Source: an uncultured Collinsella sp. (GTDB lineage: Bacteria > Actinomycetota > Coriobacteriia > Coriobacteriales > Coriobacteriaceae). From it: a DNA stretch of 64,000 nt. Positions 24,351 to 32,835 of the stretch are shown here, in pieces (position 1 is the stretch's first letter; every line of letters starts with the position of its first letter). The stretch is from positions 1 through 64,000 of the forward strand of contig CABSNU010000006.1 of NCBI GenBank assembly GCA_902479135.1. Direction: 5' to 3'. The notes under the pieces are model-generated. The model worked only from the letters and a program-made list of their open reading frames with translations, ran no database searches and had not been told where the DNA came from. The position numbers and the translations under genes were made by a program.

Positions 24351-26672
24351 ATGCCTAAAACGCTTTTAGTATTTCCCCCAGGATGGAGTCCAGTGGGGCC
24401 GTATCTTGCCTTGCCTGTTTTGAAGTCATATCTTCAAGAGGTTGAACAATACAAAGTTGACATTGTTGACTTAAACGTGGAATTTTACGATGACCTCCTA
24501 TCTTTTAGACATGTCGAAGAGTGCTGTAAAAGGTATCGGGAATCAAAGGATTCGTTTAGTTCGAATGTTCAATTAACAATCGAGTTGATACAAAAGTCAG
24601 CACTTAATGTTGACGAGGCAAAAGATATTTTCAGATCGAAGAGATACTTCGATCTGAAAGAAAGACAATATGCTGAAAACATTTTTAGAAATGCACTCTA
24701 TATCATAAATCACGTCTCATATGGAGTTAAATACACGTTCAACTCCATAGATCTGCCCTATGATTATTATTCGACACCAGAAATAATGAAATCGCTTGCG
24801 GATACCCTGCATAATCCGTTTATTTCCTTCTATGAAACTGCCTTTCTTAAGCGTATTCAGAGGGAAAAAATCGAGTTTATTGGGATTTCGGTGAGCGGCT
24901 GTTTCCAATTGATTTCTGCAGTTACGTTAGCGAAACTGATTAAAGAAGAATGTCCATCTGTTAAACACGTCTCATTGGGCGGCAATTACATTACTCGTTT
25001 AGCAGATGACTGCATGAAAGAATGGCATCCCTTTTTTGAATACATTGATTCGATAATGATGTATGACGGCGAAGAGCCGCTTGCACGTCTTCTTGAGGCT
25101 CTTGACTCTGGTGATGACAATCTCGACTGTGTTCCAAACCTTTGCCATGCTAAAGGTGGAAAGATATATAAAAACCATCGGATTGAGCAAACATTTATCA
25201 ACGATACAGTTCCCGATTTCGATGGCTTCGCCCTTTCTAAATACTTCATGCCTGAGTTAATATTGCCGGTTTATTCCTCTAGGCAGTGTTTTAATCATTG
25301 CGCCTTCTGCACCATTCCCGGTGCTACCGGTGGTTGTTACCGAAAGATGCCTATATCGAGAGTATTTGAAATAATGTGTCGGTTAAATGAAAAATACGGC
25401 ACGAGAGTTTTCTCTTTTGTGGATGAAACATTCGAAGGCAAAAGAATGGAGCAACTCGCGGATGAAATAAACGCATCGGGAAAAACGTTTTTCTGGCATG
25501 GAGAAACGAGGTTCTCTCCAACCCTAAGTACAGACGTTTTCAACAAGATATACCAAAGTGGATGTAGGCAGATTCAGTTTGGCCTCGAGTCATACAACCA
25601 AAGAGTTCTTGATCTAATGAAGAAGAACACGAGAGTTGATTGGATTGATCGCAATATCCATGATTGTCTCAATGCGGGTATTCCTGTTCATCTATTCTTT
25701 ATGATTGGCTTTCCGACCGAAACTAAAGAAGAGGCTCTGAACACCTTAGCTTATACAGAGAATGTTTTGAATTATTCAAAACAGGTATGTGGTGTTCCAT
25801 ATTCCACGAGAGGATTTACGAATTTTGGTCTCGTTATGGGGTCGGATGTTTGGAATCATCCCGATAAGTATGGTGTCTCTGTAATGCCGAAGTCCCAATA
25901 TGAGGATTTGCGCCTCGAAGTGGATTATGTTTCAGGCACTGGTTTAACTTTAAATGAAGCAAAATCCTTATCTGATGAGCATCATATTGATTTTTATATG
26001 CAAGAGGTCATAAACGGTAGCGACACAATTGACTTGCCCCAGCGGCTTCATATTTCAGAGGTGACCTGGATCCTAGATTCTATTCACGCTGTCAGGTATA
26101 AGGGACATTTGACCAAAGTAAAGCGACGGCTAACTAGTCTAAATCCAGCTGATCGAATCTGGCTGGATTCCAAGACCTCTGTCGTGCTCGTTGAGCCATT
26201 TGCCTACTTCTATAATTCTGAATACCATCATGTCTATGCTGTTTCCCAGTTGGTATACCTTAAGTTGGCCCGTTTATTGGAGGCCGATTGTAGCATTTCT
26301 CTTATTCTTGATCAGGGCGACCTCGAGCTGACAAGGGCGATAGAAGAACTGTTGCATTATGGATTGCTGAATACAAATATCGATGCCGATTATGTAATGC
26401 ACGATAATGGTTTTCAATTGGTTAAAAGTTCGTTTGTTAAAGAAGTCGGACGCTCAAAAGAGGGGTTAAGAGTACTGCTGAGTTGTGCCACCCATAGAAT
26501 GTGTGCGGTTAATGATTTTTCGTTCGCTTTGCTTTCGTTGTTTGAAAAGCCGATTACTAAGAACGAGGTGCGCGACATTTTGAAAAAAGAGGGACTATCG
26601 ACAAACGAGGAGCAATTAAACAAGTTGGTTGATAATTGCATGAAAGCAGATATACTACAATTAATTAGATAG
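24351..26672 (+). CDS. B12-binding domain radical SAM enzyme, RiPP-maturase-like
   Basis: This 773-residue enzyme has an N-terminal cobalamin-binding-type Rossmann domain (LLVFPPGWSPVGPYLALPVL at the start; ISVSGCF and VSLGGNYITRL further on) and a radical SAM barrel with the 4Fe-4S triad Cys313, Cys317, Cys320 in CFNHCAFC, then ETFEGKRM and QFGLESYNQRVLDLMKKNT. Residues about 610-773 form two winged-helix-like repeats (LARLLEADCSISLILDQ, LHYGLL; then FALLSLFEKPITKNEVRDIL), similar in style to PqqD-like peptide-recognition domains. B12-dependent radical SAM enzymes with such tails modify ribosomal peptides, often by C-methylation. A short peptide gene follows 13 bases downstream. Composition is AT-rich, unlike neighbouring nadE. 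Confidence 0.82.
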   Translation: MPKTLLVFPPGWSPVGPYLALPVLKSYLQEVEQYKVDIVDLNVEFYDDLLSFRHVEECCKRYRESKDSFSSNVQLTIELIQKSALNVDEAKDIFRSKRYFDLKERQYAENIFRNALYIINHVSYGVKYTFNSIDLPYDYYSTPEIMKSLADTLHNPFISFYETAFLKRIQREKIEFIGISVSGCFQLISAVTLAKLIKEECPSVKHVSLGGNYITRLADDCMKEWHPFFEYIDSIMMYDGEEPLARLLEALDSGDDNLDCVPNLCHAKGGKIYKNHRIEQTFINDTVPDFDGFALSKYFMPELILPVYSSRQCFNHCAFCTIPGATGGCYRKMPISRVFEIMCRLNEKYGTRVFSFVDETFEGKRMEQLADEINASGKTFFWHGETRFSPTLSTDVFNKIYQSGCRQIQFGLESYNQRVLDLMKKNTRVDWIDRNIHDCLNAGIPVHLFFMIGFPTETKEEALNTLAYTENVLNYSKQVCGVPYSTRGFTNFGLVMGSDVWNHPDKYGVSVMPKSQYEDLRLEVDYVSGTGLTLNEAKSLSDEHHIDFYMQEVINGSDTIDLPQRLHISEVTWILDSIHAVRYKGHLTKVKRRLTSLNPADRIWLDSKTSVVLVEPFAYFYNSEYHHVYAVSQLVYLKLARLLEADCSISLILDQGDLELTRAIEELLHYGLLNTNIDADYVMHDNGFQLVKSSFVKEVGRSKEGLRVLLSCATHRMCAVNDFSFALLSLFEKPITKNEVRDILKKEGLSTNEEQLNKLVDNCMKADILQLIR

Positions 26673-26685
26673 AGGAGGTTTCTGC

Positions 26686-26796
26686 ATGGACGTTATTAAT
26701 AAAGATCTCTTGGAGCAACTGAAAGAGTCTCAGGAAGAGGGCGTCGTGGTAGAAGTGTTCGACTTTGAGGACTACATGGATAAATTCTGCCATTAG
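26686..26796 (+). CDS. Putative RiPP precursor peptide, 36 residues
   Basis: A short gene with an excellent AGAGGAGG ribosome site, immediately after the radical SAM gene. It encodes a 36-residue acidic peptide: residues 1-20 (MDVINKDLLEQLKESQEEG onward) look like an amphipathic leader, and residues 24-36 (VFDFEDYMDKFCH) carry aromatic residues and a single Cys next to the C-terminus. Its place at the end of the operon before a terminator, its size and the strong ribosome site all suit a precursor modified by the upstream enzyme. No double-Gly site is evident, so the cleavage point is unknown. Confidence 0.72.
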   Translation: MDVINKDLLEQLKESQEEGVVVEVFDFEDYMDKFCH

Positions 26797-26820
26797 TTTC
26801 GGAATTTACTTGCCTCGCTT

Positions 26821-26855
26821 AAAGGAGAAGTCGATTATCGATTTCTCCTTTTTTA
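26821..26855 (+). terminator. Terminator of the radical SAM/peptide cassette
   Basis: AAAGGAGAAGTCGAT pairs with ATCGATTTCTCCTTT (one G-T pair), followed by a T run. It closes the operon directly after the peptide gene. Confidence 0.88.
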
Positions 26856-26984
26856 ATTAAAGATATTTTTGAAATACATGCTCTTAGCACAGGCTGGCGT
26901 CTCAGTAAACTGGGAGGTTGCTTTGGCTAGTTAGAGATATGTGAACGTCCGTTAGACTGAATCTCAGGGTAGAAGGGGCCTCCA

Positions 26985-28985
26985 GTGTCCAGATCAACAA
27001 GGCAATGCTGCGTTTCGGCTAATAAGAACGATGGCTTTTTGCGTGTGGCGGCGGCGTCGCCGCAGATTCGCGTGGCCGATGTCGAGGGCAATGCCGAGGT
27101 TGCGCTGGCGGCTGTTCGCGATGCTGCCGGGCGTGGCGTTCGCGCGCTGGTGTTGCCCGAGCTTAACCTAACCGGCTATACCGCGGCCGACCTGTTCCAT
27201 AACCGCACGCTGCTGCATGCCTGTGAGGCGGCGCTTGTGCGCATCCTCGACGAGACGCGTGACCTGCCGATCGTCTTTACCGTTGGCTTGCCCGTTGCGG
27301 TGGCAGAAAACATCTACAACTGCGCCGCCGTGTGCTGCGCGGGCGAGCTTTTGGGCCTCACGGCCAAGAAGCATCTGCCCAACTATGGCGAGTTCTACGA
27401 GCGCCGCTGGTTTGCTCCGGCGCCCGCAGATCCTGTATGGGTCGAGTTTGCCGGTCAGGGTCCGGTTCCGCTGGGTTCGGGGCTTGTCTACCGCTGCTGT
27501 GATGAGGGCGCCGAGGACCTGGTGCTGGGCGTTGAGGTCTGTGAGGACCTGTGGGTGCCGGCGCCCCCTTCGACCGAGATGGCGCTTGCCGGTGCGACGG
27601 TGATTCTCAACTCGTCGGCTTCGGACGAAATCATCGGTAAGGCTGACTACCGCCGCAGCCTCATATCCAACCAGAGCGCGCGCCTGTACTGTGCCTATGC
27701 CTACGCGGATGCGAGTGAGGGCGAGTCCACGACCGACATGGTCTTTGCGGGCGAGAACCTCGTCTACGAAAACGGCTCCAAGCTCGCCGCGACCAAACTG
27801 CTTACCTGTGATATGGCCATCGCCGACGTTGACCTTGACCGCCTGGTTGCCGAGCGCCGTCGCTCGACGACGTGGACGCGCGCGGACGATGCGCCGGAGG
27901 CCACGACCGTTGAGTTCTCTTTTGAGGGCGTGCTGACAGACGAACCTGTCCTGCGCGATGCACTCGGCATCGACCGTGTCTTCCCCCGCGCGCCCTTTGT
28001 GCCGGCCGACCATGGTGACCTGGCCGAGCGTTGCGAGACCATCCTCGACCTGCAGACCGCCGGCCTCAAGACCCGCCTGGCCCATACGGGCACCAAGGCT
28101 GCAGTCATCGGTCTTTCGGGCGGCCTGGACTCCACGCTGGCACTGCTTGTGACCGTGCGCGCCTTCGATGCACTGGGGCTGCCGCGCACCGGTATCACGG
28201 CCGTGTCCATGCCCGGCTTTGGCACGACGCATCGCACCAAGTCGAATGCCGAGTCGCTCGCTCGCGACCTTGGCGTGAGCTTCCGCGAGGTTTCGATCCA
28301 CGCGGCCGTGGAGCAGCACTTCAAGGACATTGAGCACGATCCGGCCGTGCAGGACGTGACCTACGAGAACAGCCAGGCCCGCGAGCGCACGCAGATTCTG
28401 ATGGATCTGGCCAACCAGGCTGGCGGTTTTGTCATCGGCACGGGCGACCTGTCGGAGCTGGCGCTCGGTTGGGCTACCTATAACGGCGACCACATGAGCA
28501 TGTACGCCGTCAACGCGAGCGTGCCCAAGACGCTTGTGCGCCATCTGGTGCGCTATGCGGCCGATGTCTTTGGCGGGCGTATTGCCGAGGTCTTGCTCGA
28601 TATCCTCGATACGCCGGTGTCCCCCGAGCTCCTGCCGCCCACGGGCGACGGCGAGATTGCGCAGAAGACTGAGGACCTGGTGGGCCCGTACGAGCTGCAC
28701 GACTACTTCCTCTACTACCTGCTGCGTTTTGGCTTTGAGCCGGGCAAGATCTACCGCATGGCGCTCAAGAGCTTCGAGGGCGTCTACGACGTCAAGACCA
28801 TTCACACGTGGCTACGCACGTTCTACCGTCGCTTCTTTGCCCAGCAGTTTAAGCGCAGCTGCCTGCCCGATGGCCCCAAGGTGGGCTCGGTCACGCTCAG
28901 CCCGCGCGGCGATTGGCGCATGCCGAGTGACGCCAGCTCGCGCCTGTGGCTCGCCCAGATTGACGCGCTCAATCCGATGGACTAA
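26985..28985 (+). CDS. nadE: Glutamine-dependent NAD+ synthetase NadE
   Basis: The 666-residue enzyme amidates deamido-NAD using glutamine. The N-terminal nitrilase-type glutaminase shows the Glu (LVLPELNLTGY), Lys (AKKHLPNYGEFYERR) and Cys (GVEVCEDLW) triad; the C-terminal synthetase has the ATP pyrophosphatase loop GLSGGLDSTLAL and GTGDLSELALGW. Length fits the long two-domain form. The GTG start at 26985 follows AGAAGGGG. A terminator hairpin lies after the stop. Confidence 0.95.
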   Translation: MSRSTRQCCVSANKNDGFLRVAAASPQIRVADVEGNAEVALAAVRDAAGRGVRALVLPELNLTGYTAADLFHNRTLLHACEAALVRILDETRDLPIVFTVGLPVAVAENIYNCAAVCCAGELLGLTAKKHLPNYGEFYERRWFAPAPADPVWVEFAGQGPVPLGSGLVYRCCDEGAEDLVLGVEVCEDLWVPAPPSTEMALAGATVILNSSASDEIIGKADYRRSLISNQSARLYCAYAYADASEGESTTDMVFAGENLVYENGSKLAATKLLTCDMAIADVDLDRLVAERRRSTTWTRADDAPEATTVEFSFEGVLTDEPVLRDALGIDRVFPRAPFVPADHGDLAERCETILDLQTAGLKTRLAHTGTKAAVIGLSGGLDSTLALLVTVRAFDALGLPRTGITAVSMPGFGTTHRTKSNAESLARDLGVSFREVSIHAAVEQHFKDIEHDPAVQDVTYENSQARERTQILMDLANQAGGFVIGTGDLSELALGWATYNGDHMSMYAVNASVPKTLVRHLVRYAADVFGGRIAEVLLDILDTPVSPELLPPTGDGEIAQKTEDLVGPYELHDYFLYYLLRFGFEPGKIYRMALKSFEGVYDVKTIHTWLRTFYRRFFAQQFKRSCLPDGPKVGSVTLSPRGDWRMPSDASSRLWLAQIDALNPMD

Positions 28986-29052
28986 GGTTGCCAAATTGAA
29001 CCAAAACAGCGGGTGCAAGCGTTACACTTTTGCAATCTGATGGCCCGTATCG

Positions 29053-29083
29053 CGCGGCGCTCTTGTCGGAGCGCCGCGTTTTT
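29053..29083 (+). terminator. Intrinsic terminator after nadE
   Basis: CGCGGCGCTC and GAGCGCCGCG form a perfect 10-bp stem with a six-base loop and five T. It places the start of the next gene downstream at 29103. Confidence 0.92.
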
Positions 29084-29102
29084 CATATCGAAAGGTGGCA
29101 CC

Positions 29103-30266
29103 ATGCAGGCATCGCAGCGTCTCGACCGCTTTGGCGCGGAGGTCTTCGCCTCGCTCAACAACAAACTGCTTGCGCTGAAGGCTCAGGGCAAGACCATTTA
29201 CAACATGAGCGTGGGCACGCCCGACTTTAAGCCGTACGACCACGTGGTCGAGGCGCTCACGCAAGCGGCCCAGGACCCCGAGATGTGGAAGTATGCCCTG
29301 CGCGACCTGCCCGAACTCAAGCAAGCCGTGTGCGATTACTATGAGCGCCGCTTTGGCGTTTCGGGCATTACGCCGTCTATGGTGCAGTCGTGCAACGGCA
29401 CGCAGGAGGGCGTGGGCCATTTGGGCCTGGCCCTGCTCGATCCGGGTGACACCATTTTGGTTCCCGATCCGTGCTACCCGGTCTTTGAGGCGGGCGCCAA
29501 GATTGCCGATGCCAAGCTCGAGTACTATCCGTTGGTCGCCGAGCATAATTACCTGCCCTATGTGGCGGGCATCGATCCCGAGGTGGCCGATCGTGCCAAG
29601 TATATGATCGTGTCGTTGCCCGCCAACCCGGTCGGCTCGGTGGGCACGCCCGAGGTCTACGAGGAGATCATCGCTTTCGCCCGCGAGCACGACCTGCTCA
29701 TCGTCCATGACAACGCGTACTCCGACATCGTGTTCGACGGCGAGCCGGGCGGAAGCTTCTTGCAGTATCCTGGTGCGCTTGAGGTGGGCGTGGAGTTCTT
29801 CTCGCTTTCCAAGTCGTTTAACGTTACCGGTGCGCGTATCGGCTTTTTGGTCGGCCGCGAGGACGTGGTCTCTGCCTTTGCCAAGCTGCGCGGCCAGATC
29901 GACTTTGGTATGTTCTTCCCGATCCAGAAGGCTGCTATCGCCTGCCTGAACGGTCCGCGCGATGAGGTCGAGGCGCAGCGTCTGAAGTACCAGGAGCGCC
30001 GCGATGCCCTGTGCGACGGTCTTGAGGGCCTGGGCTGGGAGCGTCCCAACGCGCATGGCTCTATGTTTGTGTGGGCCAAGCTTCCCGGTGGTCGCACCGA
30101 TTCCATGGCGTTTTGCGAGGAGCTCATGGAGAAGGCCGGCGTTGTGGTGACGCCGGGCGCGAGCTTTGGTCCTTCGGGCGAGGGGCACGTGCGCATGGCG
30201 CTGGTCCTGCCGCCCGACCAGATTGCTTTGGCTGTCGAGGCCATTCGCGAGGCGGGCCTGTATTAG
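29103..30266 (+). CDS. Class I/II PLP aminotransferase
   Basis: A 387-residue fold-type I aminotransferase. The PLP Lys lies in SLSKSFNVTGARIGF, preceded by the Asn/Asp/Tyr cofactor contacts in SLPANPVG and VHDNAYSDIVF, and the C-terminal Arg in GHVRMAL binds substrate carboxylate. It resembles LL-diaminopimelate aminotransferases and N-acetyl-diaminopimelate aminotransferases (PatA) as well as aspartate aminotransferases. Since dapH, dapB, dapA and an M20 deacetylase are in this window and no other aminotransferase is, it could supply the missing N-acetyl-DAP step. AAAGGTGG precedes the ATG. Confidence 0.82.
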   Translation: MQASQRLDRFGAEVFASLNNKLLALKAQGKTIYNMSVGTPDFKPYDHVVEALTQAAQDPEMWKYALRDLPELKQAVCDYYERRFGVSGITPSMVQSCNGTQEGVGHLGLALLDPGDTILVPDPCYPVFEAGAKIADAKLEYYPLVAEHNYLPYVAGIDPEVADRAKYMIVSLPANPVGSVGTPEVYEEIIAFAREHDLLIVHDNAYSDIVFDGEPGGSFLQYPGALEVGVEFFSLSKSFNVTGARIGFLVGREDVVSAFAKLRGQIDFGMFFPIQKAAIACLNGPRDEVEAQRLKYQERRDALCDGLEGLGWERPNAHGSMFVWAKLPGGRTDSMAFCEELMEKAGVVVTPGASFGPSGEGHVRMALVLPPDQIALAVEAIREAGLY

Positions 30267-30409
30267 GGATTCGTTTCTGTGAGTCAATAGTTCGAAACCG
30301 ATTTCGTGCAGTTATTATACGAATTCTGCAAACAATTTCGGTAAACGGTCGATATTTGTCTGCAATAGGAGCATAATCAAAGTCCCGATTGGATGTATTG
30401 GGATTACGG

Positions 30410-30439
30410 CAAACCGCTCGGGTCGCCCTGGGCGGTTTG
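30410..30439 (+). promoter_or_regulatory. Hairpin in the ldh leader
   Basis: CAAACCGC and GCGGTTTG pair, followed by TTTG, 26 bases before the ldh start. It could be a weak attenuator. The rest of the 200-base gap before ldh is AT-rich and should hold the promoter, but no convincing pair of boxes was found. Confidence 0.4.
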
Positions 30440-30465
30440 TTTGTGGAGAGAGATGGGAGTTTGTA

Positions 30466-31416
30466 ATGGTTAACGAGAAGAAGGTCGCTATTGTCGGCTG
30501 CGGTTTCGTCGGTTCGTCTTCGGCGTTCGCACTGATGCAGAGCGGTCTGTTCTCCGAGATGGTCCTCATCGACGTGGACAAGAACCGCGCTGAGGGCGAG
30601 GCCCTGGACATCGCGCACGGCATGACGTTTGCTGAGCCGATGAAGATCTACGCCGGCGATTACTCTGATGTCGCCGATGCCGCTATGATCGTCGTCACCG
30701 CTGGCGCTGCTCAGAAGCCCGGCGAGACCCGCCTGGACCTGGTCAACAAGAACGTCAACATCTTTAAGTCCATCATCCCTGAGATTAAGAAGTCCGGCTT
30801 CGACGGCATCCTGCTGATCGTCTCCAACCCGGTCGACGTTCTGACCTACGCCGCCATCAAGATGTCCGGCCTGCCTGAGGGCCACGTTATCGGTTCCGGC
30901 ACCGTGCTCGACACCGGTCGTCTGCAGCAGATGCTCGGCGCTCACGTCGAGGTCGATCCGCGCGATGTCCAGGCTTACGTCATGGGCGAGCACGGCGACT
31001 CCGAGTTTGTCGCTTGGTCCAGCGCTCAGGTTGCCGGCGTGCCGCTGAGCACCTTCTGCGAGCTTCACGGCCATCTGGAGCACGAGGCTGCCGAGAAGCG
31101 TATCGCCGAGGACGTCAAGAACTCCGCCTACACCATCATCGAGAAGAAGCACGCCACCTACTACGGCGTTGCCATGGCTGTTAAGCGCATCTGCACCGCT
31201 GTCATGCGTGACGAGCAGACCGTTCTGCCCGTTTCTTCGCTCATGGTGGGCGAGTATGGCCTGTCCGATCTGGCTATCTCCATGCCGACCGTCGTCGGCC
31301 GCGACGGCGTTGTCTGCCGCGTCCCCGTGCCGCTGAACGAGTCCGAGCAGAGCGAGCTCACCGCTTCTGCCAAGGCCCTCAAGGACATCATCGACAGCGT
31401 CGATTTCTCCTGCTAA
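30466..31416 (+). CDS. ldh: L-lactate dehydrogenase
   Basis: The 316-residue cytosolic NAD enzyme reduces pyruvate to L-lactate, recycling NADH in fermentation. The Rossmann motif is AIVGCGFVGSS, the acidic NAD-ribose contact VLIDVD, and the catalytic His is in MGEHGDSEF. The lactate dehydrogenase rather than malate dehydrogenase identity is suggested by the AGAAQKPGETR loop, where Gln occupies the specificity position. Codon use is strongly biased, as expected for a highly expressed gene. A terminator follows. Confidence 0.94.
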   Translation: MVNEKKVAIVGCGFVGSSSAFALMQSGLFSEMVLIDVDKNRAEGEALDIAHGMTFAEPMKIYAGDYSDVADAAMIVVTAGAAQKPGETRLDLVNKNVNIFKSIIPEIKKSGFDGILLIVSNPVDVLTYAAIKMSGLPEGHVIGSGTVLDTGRLQQMLGAHVEVDPRDVQAYVMGEHGDSEFVAWSSAQVAGVPLSTFCELHGHLEHEAAEKRIAEDVKNSAYTIIEKKHATYYGVAMAVKRICTAVMRDEQTVLPVSSLMVGEYGLSDLAISMPTVVGRDGVVCRVPVPLNESEQSELTASAKALKDIIDSVDFSC

Positions 31417-31447
31417 AACTCGCTCGTTTGCCAGCAAGCTACAATGA

Positions 31448-31485
31448 AGGCGCCCAGGCCCCACGGCCCGGGCGCCTTTTTGGTG
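31448..31485 (+). terminator. Intrinsic terminator after ldh
   Basis: AGGCGCCC-A-GGCC and GGCC-C-GGGCGCCT pair around a CCAC loop and end in five T. Confidence 0.9.
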
Positions 31486-31554
31486 CATTGGGGTCAGATT
31501 ACTTTGCACCAAAAAGGGCGCGATTGGTGCAAACAAGCCTGACCCCAATGCACC
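31482..31554. repeat. Two inverted copies of a 29-bp intergenic repeat
   Basis: 31482-31510 and 31526-31554 are inverted copies of one 29-bp unit, 25 of 29 positions matching. Each copy has GGTGC and GCACC at its ends and the core CTGACCCCAATG. Together they can fold into one long hairpin before the hydrolase gene at 31573. Confidence 0.8.
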
Positions 31555-31572
31555 ATTGTTGATGGGAGAGCC

Positions 31573-32733
31573 GTGTCGGATTCGCCTAACTTTTTGACCT
31601 ATGCCCAGACGGCGTTTGATTCGTTTGAGGAGCGGACGTTCTGCGCGGTGGACAGCCTGGTGTTTGCATGGCTGTCGTATTTGCGCTTGCCGGGGGATAT
31701 GCCGGAGCTTGCCGGCTGGCAGGGCCTAGACGTACGCGAGCTGCTGCGTGCCGAGTGCTACCGGGACATGATTGACGACTTGTGGGACCCGGAGGGGAGC
31801 AAGGCCTTGCTGGAGGCCGTGGCAGCAAGTCCTCGCTACCGTGGCGTGCACGTTTGCGGCTATCGTGCCGTGAGCGATGTGGTGGCGACAGAGCAGTTTG
31901 CAGCCATGGCGTTCCGGTTTCCGGCGGGGTTTAGCTATCTTTCCTTCCGGGGGACCGACAGCACGATTGTGGGCTGGAAAGAGGACTTTAACATGGCGTT
32001 CCGGTATCCTGTGCCGGCCCAGGAATCCGCGGCGCGTTATGTGGACGAGGCGGCGGATGCGATTGACGGGCCGCTTTTGTGCGGAGGTCATTCCAAGGGT
32101 GGAAACCTTGCGGTGTACGGTGCGGCGATGTGCTCCGATGTCGCCCGTGCGCGAATCGAACAGGCGTATTCCCATGATGGTCCGGGTTTCGTCGAGGAGT
32201 TTCTGAACGGCAACGCCTTTGCCGATCTTTCCGGTCGAATCGACAAGACGCTACCTCGGTCGTCGATCTTTGGCATGATGTTCGAGACGCAGGAGGACTA
32301 TGCCATCGTTGAGAGCACCGAGTTCAGCCTGCTGCAGCACAATCCCTTTAGCTGGGTGGTTGATGGTCGCGACTTCGTGTACTGTGAGCGCCTGTCCGCC
32401 GGTGCTCGATACGTTGATGGCTCCATTCGCGAGATGCTGCTTGCAGTTTCGCCTAGCGAGCGCGAGCGTTTTGTAGATGCGTTGTTCTCCGTGTTTGAGG
32501 CTACGGGTGCTGAGCGGTTTGCGGATATCGCTGGGAATCTGCGCGAGAGCCTGCCCGTGATGCTCCAGGCTGCGCAAGGGTTTGACAAGGATACGCGACG
32601 CTTTGTCTCGCAGACCATCGTGGCAATTCTTAAGTGTGCGCTGCTGCCCAAACGTCCCGAGTTCAGCGTGCCTTCTAGTGGTAAGAGCCTGGCAGAACAG
32701 CTCGAGGTATGGCAGTCCGAGCTCCTGCGCTAG
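31573..32733 (+). CDS. Mbeg1-like (DUF2974) alpha/beta hydrolase
   Basis: This 386-residue protein is an alpha/beta hydrolase of the Mbeg1-like/DUF2974 family. The strand FSYLSFRGTDST is the oxyanion region, LLCGGHSKGGNLAVYGAA holds the nucleophile Ser elbow, and SHDGPGF supplies the Asp/His area. Members are lipase-like but no substrate is known. The GTG start at 31573 follows GGGAGAG. A related 29-bp repeat lies on each side of the gene. No signal peptide is seen. Confidence 0.82.
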   Translation: MSDSPNFLTYAQTAFDSFEERTFCAVDSLVFAWLSYLRLPGDMPELAGWQGLDVRELLRAECYRDMIDDLWDPEGSKALLEAVAASPRYRGVHVCGYRAVSDVVATEQFAAMAFRFPAGFSYLSFRGTDSTIVGWKEDFNMAFRYPVPAQESAARYVDEAADAIDGPLLCGGHSKGGNLAVYGAAMCSDVARARIEQAYSHDGPGFVEEFLNGNAFADLSGRIDKTLPRSSIFGMMFETQEDYAIVESTEFSLLQHNPFSWVVDGRDFVYCERLSAGARYVDGSIREMLLAVSPSERERFVDALFSVFEATGAERFADIAGNLRESLPVMLQAAQGFDKDTRRFVSQTIVAILKCALLPKRPEFSVPSSGKSLAEQLEVWQSELLR

Positions 32734-32738
32734 CCATT

Positions 32739-32767
32739 GGTGCAAAGCAACCTGTCCCCGATGCGCC
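32739..32767 (+). repeat. Third copy of the 29-bp intergenic repeat
   Basis: This copy matches the copy at 31482-31510 (read on the minus strand) at 24 of 29 positions, keeping GGTGCAAAG and CTG-CCCC. It begins five bases after the hydrolase stop. Confidence 0.7.
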
Positions 32768-32835
32768 AATCTTCGATGCGCCTGGGGCGGGATCGACCGC
32801 TATACTGGTTCGTGCCGAAATCGATCTAGAACGGA

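Noticed and set aside
27168..28805. 545-residue minus-strand frame opposite nadE
   Set aside because: nadE is complete with all catalytic motifs; the antisense frame is a composition artefact.
29022..31548. Two long minus-strand frames opposite the aminotransferase and ldh genes
   Set aside because: Both plus-strand genes carry full family signatures and ribosome sites.
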